The notes: a model not told the origin generated them from the sequence alone. 64,000 nt of DNA from Chromobotia macracanthus (GCA_036877525.1 JAZGTH010000071.1:1807001-1871000), one strand, 5' to 3'; counted from the first letter of the stretch, positions 21,961 to 34,983 are shown. A program made the numbers and translations.

Positions 21961-22812
21961 CTGCGTTAGTCAAATCGTAACTTCATAGCGTAAAGACTTT
22001 AACAAAAACCTTGTGTATCGATGCGCTAAATGACTGTACACAGAGTACGCTGTATCACTCTTCATATATTGTAAATTTAACGTACTGTAAGTTTATTTTG
22101 TGTTTATCCTCCGATAGAAAGTTGAACCGATGACCTCATCGCACCCGGAGTGGTTTCGCATAGTAATTGTTTTAAGATTTTTACATTTAGCGTTGTAATT
22201 GCACATCGCTTTATTGACCCTTTAAAGTAGTGGTTTTGTGGAGTATGTTTCTGATGAGATCAAATTGTGGATTTTTTACATTTTGTTGTCATGTACCAGA
22301 TTTGAACGGTAAAGATCACGTCCCAGAATCCTCAGCTGATCTCTTCTGTTCATTGTGGTGTACATTGAGCCTTAACTGTATGATAGAGATTTTAGCCGGC
22401 TGTGTATCTGTCCTCTGATCTGAAATCAGTCAGTATTTGACTTCTAATTTCTCTTCTCGTCTCCTGCCTTTATTGGCTGCTGGTTCTGATTGGTTAAAAA
22501 CGGCTCTCATTCAAAACCAGCAGTCGTCTTGTTTGCCATCAGATGACCTTAAAAAGAATTTGGGGAGCATTTGTAAGCGTTGGAGCAGATGAATTCTGGG
22601 AAAACATGACACTGTGGTCTCCTGGTGTCCCAGTTCAAATGTTTTGTGCTGTATTGACCTCCACAAGATACCAAAGGTTTTGCCCAGGCGTTCTTCCCCT
22701 CAGAACTGTATGAAGTTTTTACCATTCTTTGTTTTTAAATGTCTTTGAAATGTCGCAGCTCTTTATGATGATGTTTAGATTGAGGCTGTATGGATGAGAT
22801 GCTGGATTACCT

Positions 22813-22818
22813 AATAAA
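22813..22818 (+). terminator. Distal AATAAA poly(A) signal of ccnt2
   Basis: Exact AATAAA followed about 30 bases later by a GT-rich element (TTTTGTGTGGGTTTTGTG), the standard cleavage layout. Confidence 0.65.
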
Positions 22819-23637
22819 CATCCACGAAAACGCTGCTCTGATGTTTTGTGTGGGTTTTGTGCTTCATCATCTATTTAAAACCGTGTTTGGTGAAAATGAC
22901 TTAAATTACTGAAAGTTAAGGGTGTATTGACCATGCTGGTATTGGACGATCTTTTAATGTTTATTACAGTTAGAGGCAAAAATATCAGGTCATGTTTTGA
23001 GCGTTGTAAAGTAAATGTTGTATTTCTTCTGCGCAGTATAACTGTCACACAGGTGTGTAAAAAACTGTTGAGAAAGCAAATATCTGCTGGTTTGTATCCG
23101 TGCACTCTTTATGCTTACGCTGGTTCTTATGAAGAATGTTTTTAAGATCAGCAAGTTTGCTGTGAGACCGCGGTGCCAATGAACCAGTCCTGTTAAGTCA
23201 TGATGTCACTTCCTGTCTGTTTTCACCTTTCTCTTTCATCCCGTGTGAAATAATATTAGCTTTGTCTGGAATGGGATATTAGCATACTCATCAGTTTGTC
23301 TATATACTGCATACTAATTTGTGTAGTACGTGAAACGGTACGCAGTATACAACACATTATGTGACTTCGCTGTTGAGTTTGTGTTTTCTGCATGTTATTT
23401 AAATACAAAACATTAAAAAGTGCATACAGAAATATTAAAAAGCAGTTTTAATAGTAGTCCCTCAGTGGCATGGCCTCATGACAACGCCAAGCGGTTTTCT
23501 CAAAAAGAAATGATTTAACACTTTTAAATGTGAATTGAAAACCTTTTGGCAATCTGTTCCAATTAAAAATCAAGATTATAATCTTCATTTATTGATATTC
23601 CTGCTGATATTACTAGATTGGAGCGCAGTGCATCATG

Positions 23638-23805
23638 GGACGTCGTAGTCCACGACGCATGCGCGGGTGGCGCAGCCGGCGCAGTTCCACCAGCGCACGC
23701 CGGAGGTCGCTGTTGAGTCGCGTGTATTTCTCATCCTGCGGTTCGGATCTGATGAATGTGATTTGCGGGTACCTCTCAAACCACGACGGACAGAGACGAG
23801 CTCAT
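23638..23805 (-). CDS. Unrecognised CpG-rich open frame, possible terminal exon
   Basis: On the minus strand an open frame of about 55 codons follows a possible acceptor (TTTGAG at 23793-23798) and reads YPQITFIRSEPQDEKYTRLN, then SDLRRALVELRRLRHPRMRR, ending at a TAG near 23620. The residue composition and CpG content look coding compared with AT-rich flanks. I do not recognise the protein. It could equally be a CpG island read by chance, or an exon relic of a gene otherwise lost. Confidence 0.22.
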
Positions 23806-26206
23806 GTCACACGACCCGCTGATGTGATTTAGTCACAAAGTCGCTGTTTTACTCTGATCCGTGTGATCCGACGCACACGGATCAGAGCGCAATGGTCCGC
23901 CTGCGTGCGCCCCATCTGGTTCAAATATAATTTACCCGCAGCGTCTTCCTCATTTTACACGCTAACTGCATCAGTTTCAGCTTTATAACTCCTGCAGGGG
24001 ACAGTCCTCATAAGCTCAGGTTTATATAACACACGCTTGCCAGGCAAAGCTCACCCTCAGATCAGCATTTAAAAGAAACTTTCATATACTTTTAAGACAA
24101 GCTGGCACAGAGTTGCATGTTACAGATTTGCAGGTAGAGATACGCAACCCTGTGTGCATCTGTCTTCAACAAAACGAAATGCAAGTCTATAATATGAGCA
24201 AATTTTGCATTAAAAACAATGCACTGTAGTATATGTATGTTGTGCATCACAGCTTTATTTTATTTTGTTTTCCTGTGATGTGATTGATTCATCATTTTTG
24301 CCTTCCAACACCAACTGGGTTCATTACATCACCAGGAAAGTTGCATCAGAGACAGTTATTGCATTTATAACATTATGAGAAACATTCACAAATGTCTTTC
24401 GGATTACATGCACAGGTGCACAATAAGATTTCCATTAAAGACAGCAAATCAAAGTTTTGTGGCGTTTTGACAAGCCGTTGACAGCAACTTTTAGCAGAGA
24501 TACTGTATGTACAGTCTCTGCCGGGAAAACAAAGCAGAGATATTCATGCCTCCTCTTGCATTGAGTGACATTTACAGAATTGAGTTTAATATATTTTTTT
24601 CTTCAGCAATGCCCCTCCTCTTAAAAACACCTGCCACTAATTAACAATAACACAAAGCAACAGCACCGAAAACTGTTTCAGCAGAAAATACATCAACCTG
24701 CAAAAAACCTGCAATTCTCAAGCAACTTTATGAGGCTCTGAAAAGTGAGTAAAATCAGTTTTGATTTTATGTCTGTAAATGTCAGAATCTTGTTTTGCCC
24801 GTTTCTATTTCCTGCCCCTGTAATCCTTCCCTTGAATTCCTGTCTTTCCTGTTTCCTTCATTATATCGTTCTCTTATTTTTCCTCGTTTCTCCTCTCTCA
24901 GACCGGTATGAGCATGTGTCAGTACAACAGCTGTCATCATTATTTTCTGAGCAAAACAAGTGCTGTGTTTGTGTTTGTGTACACTCATTGTGTGTTACGC
25001 TGTGTGTGTGTGTGTGTGTGAAGAAAGCTGGACAACTCGCTCGTCTCTGAGTGTGACACTCTCTGTAAATCCTCTCTGACTGACAGCTTCATTAAAGACA
25101 ATTTGTAATGTACTTTAATGGCCGACACAGCAGTTAAACCTTCAGATATTTTAACGTCCATCTCTTGTTCTGTCAAACCCAGAACGTTTTCATGGTACTT
25201 GACCTCAAATCCTCTCAAATTGCCTTACGCAGCTATTTGAAACCATTTCTGTCCATTCTGATGCACCATTTGGGCAAAAAAAAGTTTTGATATGAAACAA
25301 GGCAACGGAGTGACATTACAAAATTCACACAGTAAAAAGAAGCAGAATTATTACTGTCTTTAGAAATAACATGTAAATATGTTGTTTCTCAGGTCTGCCA
25401 GAGAATTATGATGCATTTTCTATGTTTACTGGTATGGATAGTGTTAAAAAACACAGACAACTGTTATTTCTCATAGCAGGTTGGCTAAAATAAGAGTTTG
25501 TATTGAGTCGAGATACATCCAGCAACATCATATTTATCACACGTCTTGGAAACCTCTCTCACAGCTCTCCTCAGAGAGTCAGACGCGATGACTTTTTGTG
25601 GGGAGTTATGTTTAGGAATGAGCTTCGAGATAATCTTCTCATCATCTTGGTGGTTTTCTTGCCCCAACAATGCAGGAAAAAACGAGAGTTGGAGGGAAGG
25701 AAATCAGATTTCTGTGAAAACGCCGGCTCTCTGCGCATCCTGATCTAATCAAAGCTTGCTCTGGGACCTGCTCAGCTCATATTTAACCAGTATATTAGAG
25801 CCAATATGCTGATCCCAGCTCAGTTTTCAGCCTCTGTCCCTGCTGACCTCAGGAGTGTAGACGCAGGCTGGAAACTATTCCAGATCTGCTCTCCCACTCA
25901 GTAATTTTCTGCATGTTGCTGCCCTTAGAATACATTTACCATGGTAACGATGCTTTCTGCCAGGGTAACATGGTTACCATAAGGATTAATTGAACAAAAC
26001 TGGTTAAAATACACCATGTTCATATTTCTCCTAAAAATAAAAAGACAAGATAATATTATTATATCTTGAAATTATATCTTGAAATTATAACTTGCACAAT
26101 ATATGGTTAATGTTGTTTCCATTGTGAAATTATTTTCAGGACAACTAAGCACCCTTCCAGTTTTCATTACTATATATATATATAGCATACATTACTATAT
26201 ATATAC

Positions 26207-26630
26207 AGTATTATATACAGTTTACATTACTGTATATATACAGTATTATATACAGTATACATTACTGTAGATATACAGTATTATATACAGTATACATTAC
26301 TGTATATATACAGTATTATATACAGTTTACATTACTGTAGATATACAGTATTATATACAGTATACATTACTGTAGATATACAGTATTATATACATATACA
26401 TTACTGTAGATATACAGTATTATATACAGTATACATTACTGTAGATATACAGTATTATATACAGTATACATTACTGTATATATACAGTATTATATACAGT
26501 TTACATTACTGTAGATATACAGTATTATATACAGTATACATTACTGTATATATACAGTATTATATACAGTATACATTACTGTAGATATACAGTATTATAC
26601 AGTATACATTGCTCTAGATATACAGTATTT
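26207..26630. repeat. 35-bp AT-rich minisatellite, about 12 copies
   Basis: The unit runs TACAGTATTATATACAGTAT followed by ACATTACTGTAGATA, with GATA/TATA and TATA/TTTA variants between copies. Each unit holds near-palindromes around ACAGTAT/ATACTGT, so hairpins are possible. Confidence 0.92.
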
Positions 26631-28950
26631 TTATTAATTCATCATGTTTTTACTTACAGTACAGTAAATACAGTAAAATATTGTTATATTTCAGCAATAA
26701 CAATAAAACATGCGATTGTATGCACAATCCATAATGCAAATCATCTTAATGGCCCTCAAAATAGGCTGCAATAACTTCATACTTCATATTTGTCTTCCCC
26801 CTTTTGAGCGGGTTGAAAAATTACCTGGACATGTTTACATGAGAGTCACTCATGCACAAGCACACACACACACTGTCAACCTGACAAATCACATATATGG
26901 GAAAAACAAATGGGGTTTTAAAAAAAACACATGAAGTGATTCAAAACAAACAATCACAATTACACTTAACACATGAGTTAAGGAGCTGTTAGCCTGAGGT
27001 TCAGAGCTGAGTGATGGACCTGTTGTTTCTGGACCTGCGGGGCTGTTCTGACACAGATTGGAGGTAATGTGTTGTAGATTGTGTGTCGTGGGGCAGGTAA
27101 TGATTTATATTAGCTGTGTTAGCTGAGAAGGTCTCACGGTAAGTGAACGAAAGTGAGGAAAACAAGAGAGAACATTGTTTTATTTCACTGTAACCTGTCT
27201 CGCAGATGAACAGACTGTATTTTATCAGGTAAATCTAGGCTGTAAACATTAATATATTATGGTTAAATTGACTGTTTCTAAGACTGTGTATGTTTTATTT
27301 TATGGAGTATTGGACTGTAAGATTCTATGCATTGCTGAAGCAGTTACCATGACAACATGAAACATCATATCATTTACACAAGTAGAACATATTTCTGAAG
27401 AAAGATTCGTTGTTCCTGGAACAATGTTTCTGTTAACCAATCATTGCCCCAGATTTCAAGGTTAAGGTCAGAGCTATTGGTTTGTTTGAAATGTTAATCC
27501 ACAAACTTGTTGTATTTATGTATCTCGTTGTGAACTGTGACAAAGGCATGGCTGCACATCTTCAATATAATGATTAGTGTTTCTTGATATGTTACGTTTG
27601 TGAATGTGAGAAGTTTGTGTGATGGAGAAATAGATTTTATGTGATCTACACTTTGGTCAAATCAGGGCATGGAAGTTATTCTCGATCTCGCAAAAAGACA
27701 ACTGGCAGGAAAACAGCAAAAAAAATGTGATTGACTCCCCGTCTCATCCAATATTCAGCAGCTTTGATGTCTGAACTAATTATGGCTATGAGAGTGACCC
27801 ATTTCATCCGTCTTTTGCTCCTCAGAGTGGCTCACATCTCCCGTGATGACAGCTCGAACCCCCGAACAGCTGCGATGACTCTCAAAGCAAACACAAGTCT
27901 GGAGCAAAACTGAATCTGTCGCTCTGAGGAGGGGCTTAAGGTAAATGCGTGGTGTACTGAACCAAACAGCCGACAGAACATCAAGCGCTCAACTTGTTTT
28001 AGAAAATTAGCCAGCGCACGTTGAACTTTCCAGCTGGTTAGAGGGCGACTAGAACTTTAGCTGGAGAACTTTAGCACATTTCAACAGCACATTTTAGCAC
28101 ATTCTTTCAAAGAAAAGAAAGAATGTTCTTTAAGCTAGTAAATACAGTTAAAAAAACACTTTAATATGTAATTATATATTTTGCTGACTTTCATTTGTCT
28201 TCTGAAGCAACTTAAAACAACCGTAACCTCTGCTGCGCCCTCAGGTCTGGAAGACACAGGCTGATTATCACAGGCTGATTGGTGAACAATGAACTAGTTG
28301 ACATTTGCTGGGCAGTGATGGAGTTTAAGGTAAGTTTGTCTGTATGCTTGTGTTTGTTAACTCAATTGAACTGCAAAACAAGGTCATGTGATGTCAACAT
28401 GGCCACTACCATGAGAATACGCAGAGGGGAATAACTGGATTGAAGAAAATGCGAGCATGCAAAAACTCAAAACTATGTTGCCAGGGTGTTTTTTGGTTCC
28501 AGAACATTCTGGGAATGTTAGCTTTTGGTTACAAAAGGAACCTACAGAGCACATTCCTGGAACGTTCTTATTTGGTTCCCAGACAAGACAAACAGGAACC
28601 ATATGATAACGCTAGGGAAACATTTTGTGTTTTTGTGTTTTGCTAGGGCATTACCCCAAACCCCAATAAAAGCAAGCGAGCTCCAGTTTCTTATAATAAA
28701 CAAGCAGTGAGTTGCAGCTTGTTAACTGCTCCATAGCTGCTGTGTTTTGTTGAGGTTGTTTTTGTATCAGAATCACCAGCTCTCTAAATCAAGCAGAACA
28801 TTTTCTCTTTCAGTCTCACACATCCAAACACCATCTTGGAACCGTTGTGGGCATTCGAGCTCTCCAAATCACCCTCCTCCTCCCGCTCTGCCCAGACAGG
28901 AGACGTAATTGAAGCGTAAATTGAGAATAAAACGCGCAAGAAACCAGGCA

Positions 28951-29715
28951 TTAATTCATTAAAGCTGCTGGAGTTTGCATAAATCGTGTTGAAACGCCTT
29001 GTTTTGGTCTCTGATCCCCACTGAAGGGACTGATTGTGTTTTGCTCATTATCTTCCAAGAGCCACGACATCTGAGCCTCGCCAACAGACCCACCGATAGA
29101 CCCAGAGACCACCGCCAGGGTAGAAGACAACAGCAGATATCCTGTTGTACATACAATCACATCTGCAAATGACACCCGTTGGGCAGGTTTTAGGTTTTCA
29201 TTTGCAGGGTGTTTCAGTCCTCTGGGCGGATGCTGGCACTGATGGTTGGCATACCCACGGTGTGATGCGCACGCCATTAGAAACTCATTTAGTGAGAGCT
29301 GCCCTCCAGATTTGCACCAGCTAGATGTATGCGGATGGTAATGTGCCAGCGCAGCATTTTGCTGTTTTTTGGGCACTAATGAGTTGTCTTCTGTACGGGG
29401 ACTTTGCGCAAGATTAATGGTTTGCGCAACGAGCGCAGAAGAGCAAATTACGCACCATCTCCATTCCCCAAAAAACCTTCCCAACCACCGGAGGCTGCAC
29501 ACCTGCACTTCCTCCTTCTTCCCATTCACCTCCATTTCCTTATTTTGGTCTTTTATCTCGTCTGATTCCTTCATCCGCTCTTTATCTGTTTTGGGATCGG
29601 TTTTAAACATCGTTGCATTACGAGACAGGTCGCGATTGGGTGGCAGAGGCCGTTCTTGGATCAGTGGTACACGAAGTGCCTTGTTTACTAAAGGTGCGAT
29701 AGAGCAGAACAACAT
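28951..29715 (-). CDS. Unrecognised 254-codon open reading frame
   Basis: The longest open frame not explained by a known gene, from ATG at 29713-29715 to a stop at 28951-28953. GC content is higher than in flanking DNA and a CpG-rich region lies just upstream of its 5' end (29830-30400). The product has a charged stretch after residue 35 (DPKTDKERMKESDEIKDQNK), a short EF-hand-like phrase (GGQLSLNEF) that lacks the calcium-binding aspartates, and a hydrophobic segment near VIVCTTGYLLLSSTLAVVSG. I recognise no family. It could be a real lineage-restricted gene, a first exon, or a chance frame in GC-richer DNA. Confidence 0.3.
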   Translation of the reverse strand: MLFCSIAPLVNKALRVPLIQERPLPPNRDLSRNATMFKTDPKTDKERMKESDEIKDQNKEMEVNGKKEEVQVCSLRWLGRFFGEWRWCVICSSALVAQTINLAQSPRTEDNSLVPKKQQNAALAHYHPHTSSWCKSGGQLSLNEFLMACASHRGYANHQCQHPPRGLKHPANENLKPAQRVSFADVIVCTTGYLLLSSTLAVVSGSIGGSVGEAQMSWLLEDNEQNTISPFSGDQRPKQGVSTRFMQTPAALMN

Positions 29716-29829
29716 AAAACGACAAAACAGATAAACATGATATATCTTTCAAAACACGGTGGTGTATTTTAAAGCAGAGCAATAGAAAGTTTAGGTATTT
29801 TATTTAGTTATTTTATTTGTATTCATTCA

Positions 29830-30400
29830 TTAGTTGAGGTCCTCCGGGCATTTCTTGACGCACGACGAAAGTTTTCCTCCAGGAATAAAGGCGGATGCTC
29901 AGCTCGACGTTCCCTCAGAAAGAGCCTCATCCAGTGGGTCACCCCGACCCTTCATCTGCCCGGATCCACATAAGATGTCTGACGGGTCTGTTAACGGGAC
30001 TATACCGGACCAGGGCCCGCATCCGTCGGCGCAACGCGACGCGCGTTCAAGGGCGTCAATGAAACGCAATGGCTGTCTGGCACATCTTGACGGACAGCGG
30101 TCGAGCGTCCTCACCCAGCGTCGCGTTTATTACCTCGTTTCATGTTATTGTTTTTAGTCCCCGTTTCTCCAATAAAACACGGGAAGTCATTTGAACCCGG
30201 CCTGCTTCAACGCTCCGGAGGCGCGTCGTGACGCGCGCCTTCCTTTGACGCGCGTTGAGTGTCGCTCAGTCTCCGCGTTATTAAAGCTGGCGCGTGACTC
30301 TTCTGTTCTCGCAGGTAATAAAGCGACGCGGCGCGTCGGTGGTCGCGGAGGTCCGCGTCCTGCGGCGTGAACCCTGATTTCTTTGACAGGCAGCAATAAC
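29830..30400. promoter_or_regulatory. CpG-rich island
   Basis: Dense CpG (for example GACGCGCGCC and GGCGCGTCGGTGG) in an otherwise AT-rich 10 kb. It lies 5' of the 254-codon minus-strand frame. Open frames cross it on both strands without recognisable similarity. It is probably a promoter or an orphan CpG island. Confidence 0.4.
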
Positions 30401-33051
30401 GACCATTACTCACCCCGTAAACTTATTACACTCACAAACACTCAACAGCACAAACATGTCCTCTAAAGTTACCGATCTGGCCTGAAAATTACAATGTGTT
30501 ACAATGGACTGAACAGAGACGCCATTTGTGTTTAAAAACCTCTTAAATACATTTAGGTAAAAAGTATATTCACTTTATACCTAAATAAAAGTATTGGATT
30601 AAAGTATTGGACAAACGTCAAGTCACGTAATGAATATTCATGAGCTGAATTCTGAAATTTGCATACATTATACAGCTGAATATATGCAGTACAGTATCCC
30701 ATAATGCAAAGTGACAGATCTTCAGTTTCAGGTGTGGCGTTCAAGATCTCATTATTTAATCGTACAACCAAAAGGTTTTAAACAAAACCAAGTACGTTAC
30801 TTTCTTACAAGTGTCCTTCCCTGTGCCGAAATAGAAATGTGTTAAAATTTGCGCTGTATTCTCACTCTGCTCGTCGGCTTGTTACCTCAGATGTCATTTT
30901 CATGCAGACTACGGTTATTTTAACGCATGTGTAAATTGCGCTGGGTTATGACGAGGGCCTGTTTGGTTATCCGTGATGTTCTGTGACTAATTTAGCACCC
31001 GGAGTCTAATTCTGCCCAGGCGTGAGAAACGCTGGAAGTGTGTGAATTCATGATACGAGAGAAACCAACTCAGAAACAGCTTTCTGTCTGCCGCGGGTTA
31101 AATAAAGACGTCTGCACTAGACCCGAGGCTGAATTTCGAGCAACAAGGACAAGCGTCCAAACAGAGGTGACGTCTCTGTTTCCTGTCCTTTGAATGCTGA
31201 TTTTTGATCATTTTTGTTTGGTCAAACTCCAGCTTCAGACAGTCTTTGACGTCTGAGACCTTAAGAATCATCTCTGATGAGAGCAGAAACAAAGAATAAA
31301 ACACATCATACCGACAACAGTAAATACCATCTTTGATTTCTGCTTTATTTGTCATAATACAAGATACACGTCAGGACACAAACACACAGACGATTTAACC
31401 AAACGGGTAAATATGCACGTTTATCGGCATAAAAACCAGATGCTTATTCACTAAACGCCCACAATGACGTTTAACCAGCCGATATCTGTGCCCTATTATC
31501 TTCAGTCCTTTCTATGTAAAGAGACTAGCTATCCAATTTATTCTGCAGCGCAAACGTAAGCTACTTTCTGTGAATGCGTAAAACTTCACATTCATTAGCT
31601 ACAATATGTAAACAAGCTATTTTGTACAGGTAAAAATAACTTGAAGTGGATAACTCGACACTAACACATCCAAATAAAAAATGGCAGCACCCACTCTCAT
31701 GTTAAAAAAAATGGGGTGGATAACCTTTAAATATTTTTAAATGTGCAAATTGTATGAGGTTACAAGGACCTGTTTGAATGATGTTTCGTTTTTAACAAAA
31801 AGCAGGTTAAAAGCTTCAGAGTATTTCTGCAGTACAGAAACACGGCATTGATATAAATCTGTGACCGCTACGAGTGCTGCAACTCTGTTAACCGATTGTT
31901 TCTTAACAAAAGTGTGAACTTGATCAGGAGAAAATCGAACATTTCAGCTCGTCCTCAGAACTGTTTGTTGTAATGACTCTGGTTTGTGTGATTTGGGCAG
32001 AGGCTAATAGTCCTCACAAGGAGAAGTGTTTGTTAGACGCGTTTTAAGGAGCTAAATTACTGGTAGAATCACTGTTAACACAGAAGAATTGTACAAATGC
32101 CCACACATCCTTGGCAATATGCATCGCTCGAGTCTGTTGCCGTGGTGACAGGAAAAATACCCCCCCACTTCCACTCTGCTGTTGAGTTTACTCAAGAGAG
32201 ACAGATTAAAATAACTAAGTGTTAATGCAGCGCAATTTCTGCCACACCTCAAATGTCACAGTGCGAAAGCTTGAGACATTTAGTTCCCTTTACGTGTGGC
32301 CAGAAACAAACCCATACATTCAATACACTACCACTCGACACACTGAATGTATATTTCTTAAAGACCCTTTAACCTAGACAGAGAGAGAGAGAGAGAGAGA
32401 ACGAAAGACAAAACTCTTCTAATGCATTAATTTCCATTAATCAGTCAGGTTTCAATTGCACAACATCCTGCAAGAAAACGGTGAACCAAAACACTTAAAA
32501 CTACTGAAGGTGTATACAATTAACGTACCAGTAATTTCAAAGTGGAAACAGCAGTATAAGATCATCTGTGTTTTTCTGGATAAGTTCTGTCCTGCTGTAG
32601 TAGATCCGGCCCGCTGAACATTCTGTCCTGCCCGACTGCCTGTGTTTCGATCTCTGCACTGACCCCAAAAAAAACCCAGCAGCCCTTGCAGGTCTCTGAG
32701 CCACAGTGGAATGTTTAACAGTAAAAAGCTTATGGCAATTTCAAACCTTCAACTCTCTTTCGATTACAAGATTTTTGTATTGCAGGTTTAGTTTTGGTAA
32801 TGCACACTCCGAGCCAGATTCGAACCTGGGTTGCTCATACGAGCACCGCAGCTCAATGCATCGGGGGGCATGTGGGCTAACTAATAAACCACAGCGCTGA
32901 TGCTTTATTAGTTCTATGCTTTTAATTTATTTATTCTTAATTATTCACACCATTGCTTGTGTGCAGCAAATACAATCATTTCCGTGCGTATTTGTTTCTC
33001 TGTTAAACGGCGGAATTCTGGGCCGAGACGTTAATTAAAGCGTCAAGCTCG
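30400..33051. other. Non-coding stretch before the zranb3 remnants
   Basis: AT-rich, with a SINE head at 32806-32897 and a GA tract at 32380-32400. No gene is recognised. Confidence 0.45.
32806..32897 (-). repeat. tRNA-derived SINE head
   Basis: The minus strand shows a B-box-like GGTTCGAATCT and an A-box-like region, but no complete cloverleaf, so it is a SINE fragment and not a tRNA gene. Confidence 0.5.
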
Positions 33052-33276
33052 TCAATAACAGTCGTCAGATACTACAGATGTTTGTAAATAACACCTGCAG
33101 GCAGCTTGTTTCCAAGGCAACAGTTCTTTGTTTTTCCAGTGTACTTTTTTAATAGTTACTGGTAAAAGACGTATTTTTTCAATTTTTTTTGTGAAGAATC
33201 GTGTGATGTCACAGGCAAGTTTGGAAGCAGCTTCTTGTTTCGTTTGACCACTCTCGATGGCCTGCTGTGCCATCCT
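33052..33276 (-). pseudogene. zranb3: zranb3 remnant: terminal exon with extended tail
   Basis: After a GGCAG acceptor it reads MAQQAIESGQTKQEAASKLA, then CDITRFFTKK, like the family's end SDITRFLVKK. The usual stop after KK is missing and the frame runs about 44 codons further to a TGA. Confidence 0.78.
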
Positions 33277-34747
33277 CTGCCAAAAACAAACAAATTACAC
33301 ATTTTCCACCAAATATTAGTCTTGCATATTCAATTATTATTGAATGATCTATTATTAATATTGCATACACAATTATTACGATTGTAAAAAAATCAATAAA
33401 ACAGCTTAAAACAGATTAAACACAATAAAACTGCCTGAAATGAAGACCACAAAGATGAAAGATTAGAAGTGTTTTGTTGGTTTTTGTTTTGTTATTGTAT
33501 TTTAAATTGTTATTGAATAGCTTCTGTATAGCTGATGCTGCTTGGCCTGCATAGAATATGCAATTCCCAATTCCGGCTGCTCCGCAGGCTTCGACAGACC
33601 ACCGCGGCGAGGGACTCCAGGTGTTTCGTGGGATTAAAAGCTTCAGTGGAAATGAAGGGAGCGGAAGATCGGTGTTACGAATGCAAGGAAACCACAGCCA
33701 AAGCGTTGGCATTTCAGTCCATGGCTGTTTTTAGACTCGCCGTCTCTGGGGAAACCGTTGCGCTAAGAATCAATGGTGTTCCTCCCTCTCAACAGAACTG
33801 AGCCAATAATTATCCCAAATCTCTCAGGAGCTTGAGGGTCATGTGGGACGATAACCTCCTGGTACCACAGCGACAAGTTTCGCTTAAAGACCTCGGAAGT
33901 CGATAAGTCAACACGCGTACACCAAATAAAACGTGCGTGCGCTCTCAAACAGACGTTTCATCTGCCTGCTAATGCCGATACAACGGAACAGAAAATACGA
34001 CGCACAAACATTTCTTGAAAACAATCGGTCGTGTATGACAGAGATCTTATTTGTGGGTTTGGGGCACTTGGAGCTCAAAACATGTTATTGATCAGAGAGC
34101 AGACGCTTGGGGCTCCAACAGAAAAGCCAAACAAAAATCAAACCCGCACCTCGCAGCAGCGCACTGTGGGAAAAATCAATGCCAATCTGACAGGCCAGGC
34201 ATTCTGTTAATGCTGGATTCTCAAGAGACCGCCGGTGTGTGTGTGTGTGTGTGTTGGACTCTATGAGGGCAGGATTTTGTGTGTGTTTGGAGTGTGACTG
34301 TACTGATAACTCTGTAGAGGAAGTCAGAGGAGACGCCCGGGGCCGCGAGCTGTTATTGCTCCTGCAAACTAAAGAGGCCGTCTTTATTTATCCTTTTCTG
34401 TAAGCAATATTTTTTTTAATAAAACACAGCCTGTGCAGACGTATTCTCGAATGTTAGAGATAATTTCGACTAATGCGCTCTTGGAAACAACTTATTCGCT
34501 GTAGGGAAAAATTCTGGCCGGCCGCTCAGACTAAAATAAGTCCTAATCCTACAGCTAATGTATATTCTACACAGAAAATGATTTTTTAAAACGATATTTA
34601 GGCCAATCAGCTGGAATTACTTTTACGGTACATTTTTGGACACTATAAATCTCAGTTAAAGACAAAACTACGTGGCTGGTTAAATTCAGAGATACTACTG
34701 GTATTATCAAGTATCTCTTTGCGGTGTGCGCACGGGGCGTCTCAGAC

Positions 34748-34983
34748 CTGCAGGAACAGCTTGTGGGTGTGTAGTTCGCAGTAATGAAACACGCCCTGTT
34801 TGGTCTCTAGCATGCAGGCGCGCATGTAGATCTGACTGGGCTGCTGCTGGAGGATCTCCATGCAGGCAGGGCTGCAAAAACCTCCTGCCCAGCTGGAGTG
34901 ATGTAAGCTGGGCTTCTGGCAGGACAAAAAGCAGGCAGCCAGATCCAGAGTCTGCCTGGATACACACACAGCTCTCTGCTTTT
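34748..34983 (-). pseudogene. zranb3: zranb3 remnant: HNH-domain exon, first half
   Basis: Reads LSCQKPSLHHSSWAGGFCSP, then SQIYMRACMLETKQGVFHYC and ELHTHKLFLQ. It matches the family's CQQP...SRFCS...SYLRAKVFETEHGVCQLC. The first Cys of GVCQLC is Phe here. It ends at GTCTGA. The exon that should follow, with the HNH catalytic histidine, was not found before the terminal exon. Confidence 0.85.

Larger units (their letters stand above)
21550..22835 (+). other. ccnt2 3' untranslated region
   Basis: AT-rich tail of the gene with no other coding signal. Two AATAAA signals are seen, at 21955-21960 and 22813-22818. The second is followed within about 30 bases by GT-rich sequence, so cleavage near 22835 is likely for the longer form. 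Confidence 0.65.
22840..28950. other. Gene-poor intergenic stretch
   Basis: No recognisable gene. It holds a CpG-rich spot at 23630-23830, short TG and AT repeats, and the 35-bp minisatellite. Human has MAP3K19 and RAB3GAP1 between CCNT2 and ZRANB3; I find no kinase domain and no RAB3GAP1-like exon on either strand. Confidence 0.5.
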
